Assembly: GCF_028274965.1 (NCBI RefSeq)
Contig: NZ_JAQCNO010000018.1
Location: 1 to 64,000, forward strand
Direction: 5' to 3'
Source of the DNA: Natronomonas sp.
GTDB lineage: Archaea; Halobacteriota; Halobacteria; Halobacteriales; Haloarculaceae
Length of the DNA: 64,000 nucleotides
In this document: positions 43,187 through 51,173 of the stretch, in pieces
Layout of the letters: each line of letters opens with the position of its first letter
Position numbering within the stretch: the stretch's first letter is position 1
Translations under genes and position numbers: made by a program
Notes under the pieces: generated by a model
What the model saw: only the letters and a program-made list of their open reading frames with translations
What the model was told of the DNA's origin: nothing
The model's database searches: none

Positions 43187-43606
43187 GTGACCGACGGCGA
43201 CGAGTACCGGTTCGACCCCGAGGACTTCGACGAGAACGGGGAGATGGCCGAGCGCGCCCCCGAGACCAACCCCGCGCCGCTCGTCATCGTCGGCTCCCTC
43301 GCGGCCGGGATCGGCCTGTTCGTCATGAACGCCTTCGTCGAACCGGTCGACGTCCTCGGGACGGAGCTCCGACTCCGGACCCTCTCGGCGTTCGTGTTCG
43401 CGATCGGCCTGTTGAGCGGCGGCGGCATCTACGTGCGACGGGGCAAGCGGCTCCTCGGCACCGTCCACGCCGTCGCCGCGCTCGGGTGGGCGCTGCTCGC
43501 GGTGGGCGCGGTCGTCCCCGTTGAGGGCCTGTTTGCGGCCGGGGCTGCGCTGCTCGTCGTCGGGGCGGTGGCGCTTGTCGCGCTGACGGTGCGGTCGGTC
43601 TCCTGA
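43187..43606 (+). CDS. Small multi-span membrane protein, unknown function
   Basis: A 139-residue protein starting at GTG with an acidic cytoplasmic N-terminus (about 30 residues) followed by four helices. Short loops carry few charges; no motif is recognised. It follows the zinc-ribbon gene in the same orientation and may be part of the same transcript. It is convergent with the FNT channel gene. The start could be the GTG or a later codon; ATG is lacking until deep in the helix region. Confidence 0.65.
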   Translation: MTDGDEYRFDPEDFDENGEMAERAPETNPAPLVIVGSLAAGIGLFVMNAFVEPVDVLGTELRLRTLSAFVFAIGLLSGGGIYVRRGKRLLGTVHAVAALGWALLAVGAVVPVEGLFAAGAALLVVGAVALVALTVRSVS

Positions 43607-43692
43607 GGGCTCCGCTTTCGCGGGTCCCAAGAACTCGGGGCAGGCGGCGCGGCTGTCCGACGATCGCCGGTCGCCGGTCACCGGTCGCCGCA

Positions 43693-44682
43693 TCAGCCCC
43701 CGCCGTCCCGTCGCCGCGGCCCCTCCTCGCGCCCCGCTGGGGGCTTGTCGGCCGGGACGTACGTCCGCCCGACTCGGCTCCCGCCGATCAGCTCCCGGAC
43801 CGACAACTGCCGTTCGACGCCGTCCTCGCGGGCCGCCTCTAACCGCCGTTCGGTCGTCTGGAAGTAGTTGACGACGGTCACGAGGAGTATCCCGCCGATC
43901 GTGTTGCCGAGAAAGACCGGCAGGACGAACCCGACCATCCCGGGCAGCAGCGCGGCCTCGCCGAGGAAGACGAGGTACATCAACTCGGTGAAGGAGACGA
44001 CGACGTGAAACAGGTCGGCGAGCGGGATCATGAGAAAGGCGACGTACACGAGAAAGAACCGCGAGGTCGTGTCGCGGGCGGCGAAATCGAGCCAGACGAC
44101 GCCGGCGACGATCAGCCCGGCGAAGCCGGCCTTGAAAAAGAGGTCCCAGAACCCGGCTTCGACCCCGTGGCGGGAGATCTCGACCGCGACGGCGGCCGTG
44201 CTCGGCGGGAACACGCCGGTGTACGCGAGCACGGCGGCACCGAGCAGTCCGCCGGTGAAGTTCCCCACGGCGACGACGACCCACGTGCGCAACAGCGCCG
44301 GGATGCTCGCCAACCGCTCGAGGACGAGCGCGACCGGCGGCAGCGTGTTCTCCGTGTACAGTTGGTATCCGCCGAGGATGATGTAGATGAACCCGATCGG
44401 GTACAGCAGCGAGGCGACGACCGCGCTGTCGGATTTGGCGCTCATCGACGCGTAGATCAGAAACGTCAGCGTGATCGCAAACCCGCCGGCCAGCGCGCTG
44501 AAAAACAGCTCCCGGGTGCCGGTGTCGATCTCCTCGTCGGCCGCCGCGATGATGCGCTGAAACACCTCGTCGGTCTCGAAGCGGTCGCGGACGACCGCGC
44601 CGACCGCCGGCGCGCCGCTCCGGGACCGCTCGACCGCCTCTCGGACCGATTCGTCCGTCGGTTGTTCGTGCTCGTCGGCCAT
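43693..44682 (-). CDS. Formate/nitrite transporter family channel
   Basis: A 329-residue FNT-family protein with six helices: pentameric channels for small monovalent anions such as formate, nitrite and hydrosulfide. An extended acidic N-terminus (about 60 residues) precedes helix 1. The family segments are FSALAGGFAITLTF, GNFTGGLLGAAVLAYTGV and FLGNTIGGILLVTVVNYF. Substrate cannot be assigned from sequence. A conserved His/Thr pair usually lines the pore; I could not place it with confidence. It has its own promoter, divergent from the UspA gene. Confidence 0.85.
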   Translation of the reverse strand: MADEHEQPTDESVREAVERSRSGAPAVGAVVRDRFETDEVFQRIIAAADEEIDTGTRELFFSALAGGFAITLTFLIYASMSAKSDSAVVASLLYPIGFIYIILGGYQLYTENTLPPVALVLERLASIPALLRTWVVVAVGNFTGGLLGAAVLAYTGVFPPSTAAVAVEISRHGVEAGFWDLFFKAGFAGLIVAGVVWLDFAARDTTSRFFLVYVAFLMIPLADLFHVVVSFTELMYLVFLGEAALLPGMVGFVLPVFLGNTIGGILLVTVVNYFQTTERRLEAAREDGVERQLSVRELIGGSRVGRTYVPADKPPAGREEGPRRRDGGG

Positions 44683-44708
44683 CCGGTCGTGCCCCGTTTC
44701 GACGCCCT

Positions 44709-44718
44709 GATAAAAAAC
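44709..44718 (-). promoter_or_regulatory. TATA-like box for the FNT gene
   Basis: gataaaaaac on the plus strand (gttttttatc on the coding strand) lies 27-36 bases upstream of the start at 44682. Confidence 0.6.
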
Positions 44719-44747
44719 ACCACCCGTTTCGCCCCGGAACCGGTCGG

Positions 44748-44756
44748 TATTTTACG
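44748..44756 (+). promoter_or_regulatory. TATA-like box for the UspA-family gene
   Basis: tattttacg is 22-30 bases upstream of the ATG at 44778. With the FNT box this gives a divergent promoter pair. Confidence 0.55.
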
Positions 44757-44777
44757 CGGCGACGTTCGGTAGCCGGT

Positions 44778-45251
44778 ATGACGCTCGAGACACTCGTCGT
44801 CGCCGTCGGGCCGAACGACGACGCCCGGACCGACGAACTGACCGAGGCGATCCTCGATCTCGCGGTGCCGTCGGACGCCCGCGTGGTCCTCCTGCACGCG
44901 TTCACCGAAGCGGCGTACGAAAGCGGCCTCGAGGAGGCCGGCTTCGACGACGAGCGGCCCTCCCCGACCGAACTCGCCGCCAGACTCGAGGGGGTCGACT
45001 CGCTCGCGGCGGCGCTCACCGAGGCGTCGGTCCCCTTCGAGATCCGCGGCGCGATCGGCGCCGAAGGCGAGACCATCCTCGCCGAGACGGACGCCGTCGA
45101 CGGCGACGTGTTGTACCTCAGCGGCCGCCGGCGCTCGCCGACCGGCAAGGCCGTCTTCGGCAGCACGTCCCACCGGATCATGATGAACTCCTCGTGTCCG
45201 GTGCTTTTCGTCCGTGAGGGCGTGTACGACGCCGACGGCGCCGACGCGTGA
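44778..45251 (+). CDS. Universal stress protein family (UspA)
   Basis: A 157-residue soluble protein with the UspA fold. The ATP-binding G-rich loop is visible as RRRSPTGKAVFGSTSHRIMMNSSCPVLFV, with GKAxFGS corresponding to the GxxGxxxGS nucleotide motif. The first strand reads ETLVVAVGPN. Family members bind ATP or AMP and modulate stress responses, but specific roles are rarely known. Its stop codon directly abuts that of HMG-CoA reductase on the other strand, giving no room for a terminator. Confidence 0.85.
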   Translation: MTLETLVVAVGPNDDARTDELTEAILDLAVPSDARVVLLHAFTEAAYESGLEEAGFDDERPSPTELAARLEGVDSLAAALTEASVPFEIRGAIGAEGETILAETDAVDGDVLYLSGRRRSPTGKAVFGSTSHRIMMNSSCPVLFVREGVYDADGADA

Positions 45252-46463
45252 TCAGCGCCCGAGCTCCTCGTGGGCGCTCGCCAGATGGTTCGAGGCGAGC
45301 GCGCCCAAAAGCGACAGCTCCCCGGCCAGGGCGGCGGTCGCGATGACCTCCGCGAGGGCGTCGGCGTTCGATCCGGGTGGGTCGCCGCCGCCGCCGACGC
45401 CGACGACGTCCAAGGCCTCTGACTGCGTCGGCAGGTTCGTCCCGCCGCCGACGGTTCCGACCTCGAGGGAGGCGATGGTCAGACTCGCGTAGAGATCGCC
45501 CCCGCTCCGGACGTCGGCGGTCGTGATCGCGTTCGCCCCCTCGACGACCTGGGCCATGTCCTGACCGGTCGCCAGGAACGCCGCCGCGACGGTGTTGGCC
45601 GCGTGGGCGTTGAAGCCGAGCGAACCGGCCTTCGCGGACCCGACGAGGTTCTTTCGGGTGTTTGCCTCCGCGATCGCCGCCGGGGTCGTCCCGAAGTACC
45701 CCTCGACGGTCTCTTCGGGGAGGACGACGTCGGCGGCGACGGTCCGCCCCCGCCCCTCGACGCTGTTGATCGCGGCCGGCTTCTTGTCGCTACAGAGGTT
45801 CCCCGACAGCGCGACGAGTTCGGCCGGCGTCGCCTCGACGACGCGCTCGCAGGCGGCCTCGGTCGCGATCGTCGCCATGTTCATGCCCATTGCGTCCTTC
45901 GTGTCGTAGCCGAACCGCGCGAAGACGTTGTCGCCGACGACGTACGGCGTCACCTCGCGCAACTCGCCGTGGCTCGTCGTCGACTCGGCGGCCTCGGCCA
46001 ACAGCGCGACGTTCTCGCGGATCCAGGCGGCCGTCTCGCCGGCCTCGGCGACGTCGTCGACGCGGAACACCGGGGCCCGCGTCATCTCGTTTTTCAGGAC
46101 GCGGGCGGTGGCGCCGCCGCCGGCCCGGATGGCCGCACAGCCGCGGTTGACGGACGCGACGAGGGCGCCCTCCGTCGTTGCGAGCGGCAGCCGCGGTTCG
46201 CCCTCGACCGCCCCGCCGTCGACGTCGATTGGGCCGACGACGCCCATCGGCACCTGCGCCGCGCCGAGGGCGTTTTCGATGTTCGGTTCGGCGGCGGCGG
46301 CGTCGAAGGCGTACGCGCCGATCGTCTCGAGATCGGCCCCCGTCTCGGCGGCCAGCAGGCGACGCCGGACCGCGGTTGCGGTGTCGGCGTCGGCGTGTGC
46401 TTCGAGTTCGTGCAGCCGGATGTCGCCCTCGCGGACGGCCTCGAGGAGCGCGTCGGTATCCAT
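45252..46463 (-). CDS. hmgA: HMG-CoA reductase (class I, NADPH)
   Basis: A 403-residue enzyme making mevalonate, the committed step to archaeal isoprenoid lipids, retinal and quinone tails. Typical signatures are ENALGAAQVPMGVVGP (substrate loop), ATTEGALVASVNRG (catalytic Glu), DAMGMNMAT (cofactor, catalytic Asp nearby) and GTVGGGTNLPTQSEAL. There are no membrane helices. The start at 46463 has a TATA-like box 21-30 bases upstream; the longer reading frame upstream is arginine-rich noise. It is the target of statins, widely used as a selectable marker in haloarchaea. Confidence 0.96.
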   Translation of the reverse strand: MDTDALLEAVREGDIRLHELEAHADADTATAVRRRLLAAETGADLETIGAYAFDAAAAEPNIENALGAAQVPMGVVGPIDVDGGAVEGEPRLPLATTEGALVASVNRGCAAIRAGGGATARVLKNEMTRAPVFRVDDVAEAGETAAWIRENVALLAEAAESTTSHGELREVTPYVVGDNVFARFGYDTKDAMGMNMATIATEAACERVVEATPAELVALSGNLCSDKKPAAINSVEGRGRTVAADVVLPEETVEGYFGTTPAAIAEANTRKNLVGSAKAGSLGFNAHAANTVAAAFLATGQDMAQVVEGANAITTADVRSGGDLYASLTIASLEVGTVGGGTNLPTQSEALDVVGVGGGGDPPGSNADALAEVIATAALAGELSLLGALASNHLASAHEELGR

Positions 46464-46483
46464 GGCGGGGCGTCGGGTGGCCG

Positions 46484-46493
46484 CAACTAATGG
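46484..46493 (-). promoter_or_regulatory. TATA-like box for hmgA
   Basis: caactaatgg on the plus strand (ccattagttg on the coding strand) lies 21-30 bases upstream of the hmgA start. Confidence 0.5.
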
Positions 46494-46694
46494 CTTCCGT
46501 CCCGGCCGAGACGCCGCGCTCGCCGCCCGGAACCGGCGGGCGCTCGGTCGATCCGCCCGGAGTGACACCGGGACTCGACGGCCGGCGCTGCGATCACACG
46601 ACACCGTCCGTTCGGTTCGGCGGTATGGATCAGTTCTATCACGCATGTGGCCGTACACATACAATCAAATTCAAGCAGGCGGACTGTTGAAGAC

Positions 46695-46705
46695 AAAAAT
46701 TTATC
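46695..46705 (+). promoter_or_regulatory. TATA-like box for nadA
   Basis: The AT stretch aaaatttatc lies 44-54 bases upstream of the ATG at 46749, so the message would have a leader of about 20 bases that starts just before the palindrome at 46730. Confidence 0.55.
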
Positions 46706-46729
46706 ACAACGGCGTTCTGTTTGTCGTAT

Positions 46730-46741
46730 CACCGAACGGTG
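46730..46741. promoter_or_regulatory. Perfect 12-base palindrome in the nadA leader, operator candidate
   Basis: CACCGAACGGTG is a perfect inverted repeat, centred 13 bases before the nadA ATG and right after the expected transcription start. A dimeric repressor bound here would block nadA-nadB-nadC. Confidence 0.45.
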
Positions 46742-46748
46742 CCCGAAG

Positions 46749-47882
46749 ATGCCTGAAATGGAGACCACGAACCTCGAATCAGAGCTCAGTCTCTTCAAAT
46801 ACGACGACCTCGAACAGCTTCCCGAACGGTACCGGGATCTGAACGAGAGCGAGCGGAACGAACGCATCACCGAGGCGACGGAGGCACTCGGCGACGACGT
46901 CGTCGTCCTCGGTCACAACTACCAGCGCCGCGAGATCGTCGAACACGCCGATTTCGTCGGCGACTCCTACCAGCTCAGCCGGGAGGCGGCCGACGCCGAC
47001 GCCGAGTACGTCGTGTTCGCCGGCGTGACGTTCATGGCCGAGTCCGCCGACATCATCACCGACGACGACCAGACGGTGGTCCTCCCCTCGATGGAGGCGT
47101 CCTGCCCGATGGCCGGCATGGCCGAGGCGCTGCAGGTCGACGCCGCGTGGGACGAACTCACCGCCGCCGCCGACGGCGACGACATCGTCCCGGTGACGTA
47201 CATGAACAGCTACGCCGACCTGAAGGCGTTCTGCGCCGAACAGGGCGGATTGGTCTGTACCTCGTCGAACGCCCACCGGGCCTTCGAGTACGCCCTCGAC
47301 CGCGGCGATACGGTGCTGTTTCTGCCGGACAAGCACCTCGGCGAGAACACCGCCCACCGCCTCGGCATGGGCGATTCGGTCGCCGAGTGGGACCCCTGGG
47401 ACCCCGAGGCCGAGGACGCTGCGGCGGTCGCCGAGGCCGACATCGTGCTGTGGGACGGCTACTGTCAGGTCCACGAGCGGTTTGAGGAGGGCCACGTCCG
47501 GGCGATCAGGGACGCCTACGACGACGCGAGGGTCGTCGTCCACCCCGAGTGCCGCCGCGAGGTCGTCGAGGCGGCCGATCGGGTCGGCTCCACGTCGACG
47601 ATCCGCGAGACGGTCGCCGAGGCCGCCCCCGGCGAGACGTGGGCGATCGGCACCGAGATCCACCTCACGAACCACCTCCGGCGCTGGCACCCCGAGGTGA
47701 ACGTCGTGCCGCTGTGCGGCGACGCCTGCATGGACTGCAACGCGATGCGACAGATCGATCCCAACTACCTGACGTGGGTTCTCGAGGAACTCGCCGCAGG
47801 CCGGGAGCGAAACGTCATCGAGGTCCCGCCGCGCGAGAAGGAACTGGCCGGGGTCGCCCTAGAGCGGATGCTGGAGGTCTGA
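46749..47882 (+). CDS. nadA: Quinolinate synthase (NadA)
   Basis: A 377-residue 4Fe-4S enzyme condensing iminoaspartate with dihydroxyacetone phosphate to quinolinate in de novo NAD synthesis. The substrate site is [21 protein letters not shown]; the cluster cysteines are seen in MEASCPMAG (Cys119), in GLVCTSSNA and in [11 protein letters not shown] near the C-terminus. The ATG at 46749 gives a usual N-terminus; an ATG 9 bases later is possible. nadB follows 2 bases after the stop, so nadA-B-C form an operon. Confidence 0.95.
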   Translation: MPEMETTNLESELSLFKYDDLEQLPERYRDLNESERNERITEATEALGDDVVVLGHNYQRREIVEHADFVGDSYQLSREAADADAEYVVFAGVTFMAESADIITDDDQTVVLPSMEASCPMAGMAEALQVDAAWDELTAAADGDDIVPVTYMNSYADLKAFCAEQGGLVCTSSNAHRAFEYALDRGDTVLFLPDKHLGENTAHRLGMGDSVAEWDPWDPEAEDAAAVAEADIVLWDGYCQVHERFEEGHVRAIRDAYDDARVVVHPECRREVVEAADRVGSTSTIRETVAEAAPGETWAIGTEIHLTNHLRRWHPEVNVVPLCGDACMDCNAMRQIDPNYLTWVLEELAAGRERNVIEVPPREKELAGVALERMLEV

Positions 47883-47884
47883 CG

Positions 47885-49444
47885 ATGGCGCACACGACCG
47901 ACGTCCTCGTCGTCGGAAGCGGTCTTGCCGGCTGTGCGGCGGCGCGTTCGGCCGCCGAGGCCGGCGCTGACGTGACCCTCGCGACGAAGGCCGAGCGGCC
48001 CGAACAGTCGAGTTCCTACTGGGCGCAGGGGGGAATCGCGGTCTCGCGCGGCGATCCGGCGGCGTTCAAAGACGACGTTATCGAGGCCAGTGACGGCCTC
48101 GCCGATCCCGAGGCGGTCGACGTCCTCGTCGGGGAGGCCGACACCGCCGTTCGTGAGGTCCTGATCGACGAACTCGGCGTCTCGTTCGACGGCGGTGCCG
48201 ACCCCGAGTACGCCCGCGAGGCCGCCCACAGCGAGCCCCGCATCCTCCACGTCGACGCCGCGACCGGCAGACACGTCCTCGTCCCGTTCCTCGAGCGCCT
48301 GAGCGGCCACGACCGCGTCGAGATCCTCGAGGACACGGCGGCGCTGGAGTTGCTCTGCGCCGAGGGTCGCGTCGGCGGCGCGGTGCTCGCCCGCGGCGGC
48401 GATCCCGAACCGTACCGGGCGGCGGCGACCGTCCTCGCGACCGGCGGCATCGGCGCGTGCTACGAGCGGACGACGAACCCGGCGACCGCGACCGGCGACG
48501 GGATCGCCATGGCGGCGCTCTCCGGGGCCGAGTTGGCCGACATGGAGTACGTGCAGTTCCACCCGACCGCCTTCGCCGGCGACGGCGCCGGGACCGGCAC
48601 CTTCCTCCTCAGCGAGGCGGTCCGCGGCGAGGGGGCGCTGTTGCGGAACGGCGACGGCGAGCGCTTCATGCCGTCGTACCACGAGGACGCCGAACTCGCG
48701 CCGCGGGACGTCGTCGCCCGCGCCGTCGGCCGGGAGCGCGCCCGGACCGGCAGGGTCACGCTCGACGTCTCGCCGCTGTCGTTCGCCGAGTCGTTCCCGG
48801 AGCTACACGCCGCCTGCGTCGAGCGCGGCGTCGACCCCGAGACGGGCGACGCGGGGATCCCGGTCGCGCCCGCCGAGCACTTCCTCTGTGGCGGCATCGA
48901 CGTCGACACCCGGGGCCGGAGCTCTCTCGATCGGCTCTTCGCCGTCGGCGAGTGCGCCCGCACCGGGGTCCACGGCGCGAACCGACTCGCCTCGACGAGC
49001 CTGCTCGAGGCGCTCGTGTGGGGGCGACGCGCCGGAAACGCCGCCGCCGCGTGCCAGGGCGTCCCGGATGTCGACGCGCCGGGGTTCCGCGACAGCGACC
49101 CCGCGTTGGCGGACAGCTTCGCCGACGAGAAGCTCCGCCGGCTGCGGCGCGTGATGGACGAGCGCGTCGGGATCGAGCGGATGGCCGCCGGGCTCGACCG
49201 CGCGGTGTCGGCGCTGCGGCGGCTCAAAGGCGAACTCGACGCCTACGCCCGCACCCGGACGAGCCGCTCGCTGTACGAACTCAGAAGCGCCTGCGTCACC
49301 GCGCTGCTCGTCGCCCGCGCCGCGGCGGCCAACGAGGAGTCCCGCGGCTGTCACTACCGCACCGAAGAGCCGCCCGTCGGTGCCGGAACCGACGCTGACG
49401 TCGATCACGATGTCGACGCCGGTGCCGATGCCGATGCCGATTGA
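47885..49444 (+). CDS. nadB: L-aspartate oxidase (NadB)
   Basis: A 519-residue flavoprotein that oxidises L-aspartate to iminoaspartate for NadA. The FAD-binding GSGLAGCAAA and WAQGGIAV are at the N-terminus; HPTAFAG, FLLSEAVRGEGALLRN and CGGIDVDTRGR follow, as in succinate dehydrogenase/NadB flavoproteins. The C-terminal 20 residues are a low-complexity Asp/Ala/Val tail whose DNA also encodes the N-terminus of NadC in another frame. It is coupled to nadA (2-base gap). Confidence 0.94.
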   Translation: MAHTTDVLVVGSGLAGCAAARSAAEAGADVTLATKAERPEQSSSYWAQGGIAVSRGDPAAFKDDVIEASDGLADPEAVDVLVGEADTAVREVLIDELGVSFDGGADPEYAREAAHSEPRILHVDAATGRHVLVPFLERLSGHDRVEILEDTAALELLCAEGRVGGAVLARGGDPEPYRAAATVLATGGIGACYERTTNPATATGDGIAMAALSGAELADMEYVQFHPTAFAGDGAGTGTFLLSEAVRGEGALLRNGDGERFMPSYHEDAELAPRDVVARAVGRERARTGRVTLDVSPLSFAESFPELHAACVERGVDPETGDAGIPVAPAEHFLCGGIDVDTRGRSSLDRLFAVGECARTGVHGANRLASTSLLEALVWGRRAGNAAAACQGVPDVDAPGFRDSDPALADSFADEKLRRLRRVMDERVGIERMAAGLDRAVSALRRLKGELDAYARTRTSRSLYELRSACVTALLVARAAAANEESRGCHYRTEEPPVGAGTDADVDHDVDAGADADAD

Positions 49445-50261
49445 ACGCGCCCGGATCGACCGGTGGCTCCGCGAGGACCTCGGTCACCACGACGTGACGA
49501 ACGACGTCCCGGGCGATTCGACCGGCCGGCTCGTCGCCAAACAGGAGGGCGTCGCGGCGGGCACCGACGCCGCCGCGGCCGTCTTCGACTCTCTCGGCGC
49601 GACCGTCGAGACCCGGACGCCCCCTGGCGAGGCGATCGCCCCCGGCGACGTCGTGCTCTCGGTGTCCGGTCCGACGGCGGCGCTCCTCCGCGGCGAGCGG
49701 GTCGCGACGAACGTCGCCGGCCACGCCTCGGGGATCGCAACGCGGACCCGAACGGCGGTGTCGGCCGCCCGCGAGGTGTCGGACTCGGTCGCGGTCGCCG
49801 GGACCAGAAAGACGACGCCCGGCCTCCGGGGGCTCGAAAAGCGCGCCGTCGCGGCCGGCGGGGGCGACACCCACCGGCTCGACCTCTCGCACATGGCGAT
49901 GATCAAGGACAACCACATCGCGGAACTCGGCGTCGAAGCCGCCGTCGAGCGGTTCGCCGAGCGCGCCTCCTTCGCGACGCTGATCGAGGTCGAAGCCGAG
50001 AGCGTCGAGACGGCCCGGACCGCCGCGGCGGCCGGCGCGGACGCCGTTCTCCTCGACAACATGGGCCCCGCCGAGACGGACGCGGCCGTCGCCGCGCTGC
50101 CCGATGGGGTGTTGACGGAGGCCAGCGGCGGGATCGGCCTCGACGACGTCGCCGCCTACGCCGCAACCGGCGTTGACGTCGTCTCCCTGGGCGCGCTGAC
50201 CCACAGCGCGCCGGCGCTGGATCTCTCCTTTCGGACCGGGGGTTCGTCCGCGCCGGAGTAG
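49410..50261 (+). CDS. nadC: Nicotinate-nucleotide pyrophosphorylase (NadC)
   Basis: A 283-residue enzyme making nicotinate mononucleotide from quinolinate and PRPP with decarboxylation. Family motifs: DLGHHDVTND at the N-terminus, AGTRKTTPGLR (PRPP site), GGGDTHRLDLSHMAMIKDNHI and LLDNMGP. The start is uncertain: ATG codons at 49410, 49428 and 49434 all lie within the repetitive end of nadB; the true start is likely one of the last two by comparison with usual NadC N-termini. It is the last nad gene of the operon. Confidence 0.93.
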   Translation: MSTPVPMPMPIERARIDRWLREDLGHHDVTNDVPGDSTGRLVAKQEGVAAGTDAAAAVFDSLGATVETRTPPGEAIAPGDVVLSVSGPTAALLRGERVATNVAGHASGIATRTRTAVSAAREVSDSVAVAGTRKTTPGLRGLEKRAVAAGGGDTHRLDLSHMAMIKDNHIAELGVEAAVERFAERASFATLIEVEAESVETARTAAAAGADAVLLDNMGPAETDAAVAALPDGVLTEASGGIGLDDVAAYAATGVDVVSLGALTHSAPALDLSFRTGGSSAPE

Positions 50262-50270
50262 GCTTTTAAT
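50262..50270 (+). promoter_or_regulatory. TATA-like box for pspA
   Basis: gcttttaat lies 26-34 bases upstream of the PspA ATG, directly after the nadC stop. Confidence 0.6.
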
Positions 50271-50295
50271 CGTTGCGGGCACAAGACCGGGATAT

Positions 50296-51138
50296 ATGGG
50301 CATCCTCTCGCGGGCATCGTACGTCATCCGGTCGAAAGTCAACGCCGTCCTGAACCGATCCGAGGATCCGCAGGAGACGCTCGATTACTCCTACGAACAG
50401 CTCAGAGACGAACTGCAGGATGTAAAGAAGGGCATCGCCGACCTGACGACCCAAAAGAAGCGCCTCGAGATCCAAAAGCGCCGCCTCGAGGAGAACGTCG
50501 AAAAGCACAACGAACAGGCCAGACAGGCCGTCGAGCAGGACCGGGACGATCTGGCCCGGCGCGCGCTGGAGAAGAAAAAACAGAAGATGAACCAGATCGA
50601 GGACCTCGAGACGCAGATCGCGGACCTCCAGGGCACCCAGGACAACCTCGTCGACAAGAAAAACGAGCTCCAAAACCGGATCCAGGAGTTCCGGACCGAA
50701 AAGGAGACGATGAAAGCGCGCTACGAGGCCGCCGAGGCCAGCGCCCGCGTCAGCGAGGCGATGACGGGCGCCGGCGACGAGATGGAGAACATCTCCCGGT
50801 CGATCGAGCGGGCCCGCGAGGACACCGAAGACATGGAAGCGCGGGCGGCCGCGATGGACGAACTCGAGGAGAGCGGGGCCTTCGAGAGCGCGCTCTCGAC
50901 GGAGAGCGACCTCGACCGCGAACTCGAGGAGATCCGCCAGACCGGCGAGGTCGACGCCGAACTGGAGACGCTGAAATCCGAGGCGGGCGCCGACGGGACA
51001 GAAGCCGAAACCGACGCCGACGGCGAGACAGACGTCGACATCGAACTCGAAGACGGAGCCGAACCCGACGCCGAACGCGGGGCGAGCGACCCCGAGATCG
51101 AAGCCGAACTCGACGACCTCAAGGACGACGACGAGTAG
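50296..51138 (+). CDS. pspA: PspA/IM30 family membrane-stress protein
   Basis: A 280-residue, almost wholly helical protein of the PspA/Vipp1 group, ESCRT-III superfamily, which forms scaffolds on membranes under stress. The N-terminus (MGILSRASYVIRSKVNAVLNRSEDP) is the amphipathic membrane-binding helix with the usual NALLD-like turn, then a long coiled coil (about 30-190) rich in Lys, Glu and Gln. The last 60 residues are an acidic haloarchaeal tail. The strong TATA box suggests independent control. Confidence 0.9.
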   Translation: MGILSRASYVIRSKVNAVLNRSEDPQETLDYSYEQLRDELQDVKKGIADLTTQKKRLEIQKRRLEENVEKHNEQARQAVEQDRDDLARRALEKKKQKMNQIEDLETQIADLQGTQDNLVDKKNELQNRIQEFRTEKETMKARYEAAEASARVSEAMTGAGDEMENISRSIERAREDTEDMEARAAAMDELEESGAFESALSTESDLDRELEEIRQTGEVDAELETLKSEAGADGTEAETDADGETDVDIELEDGAEPDAERGASDPEIEAELDDLKDDDE

Positions 51139-51173
51139 CGCCAACGGGCGACGGACGGCGCGCGGCGAGTACC

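Noticed and set aside
43667-43690. cgccggt repeats in the gap before the FNT gene
   Set aside because: They are short and imperfect, and expected in GC-rich DNA between convergent genes.
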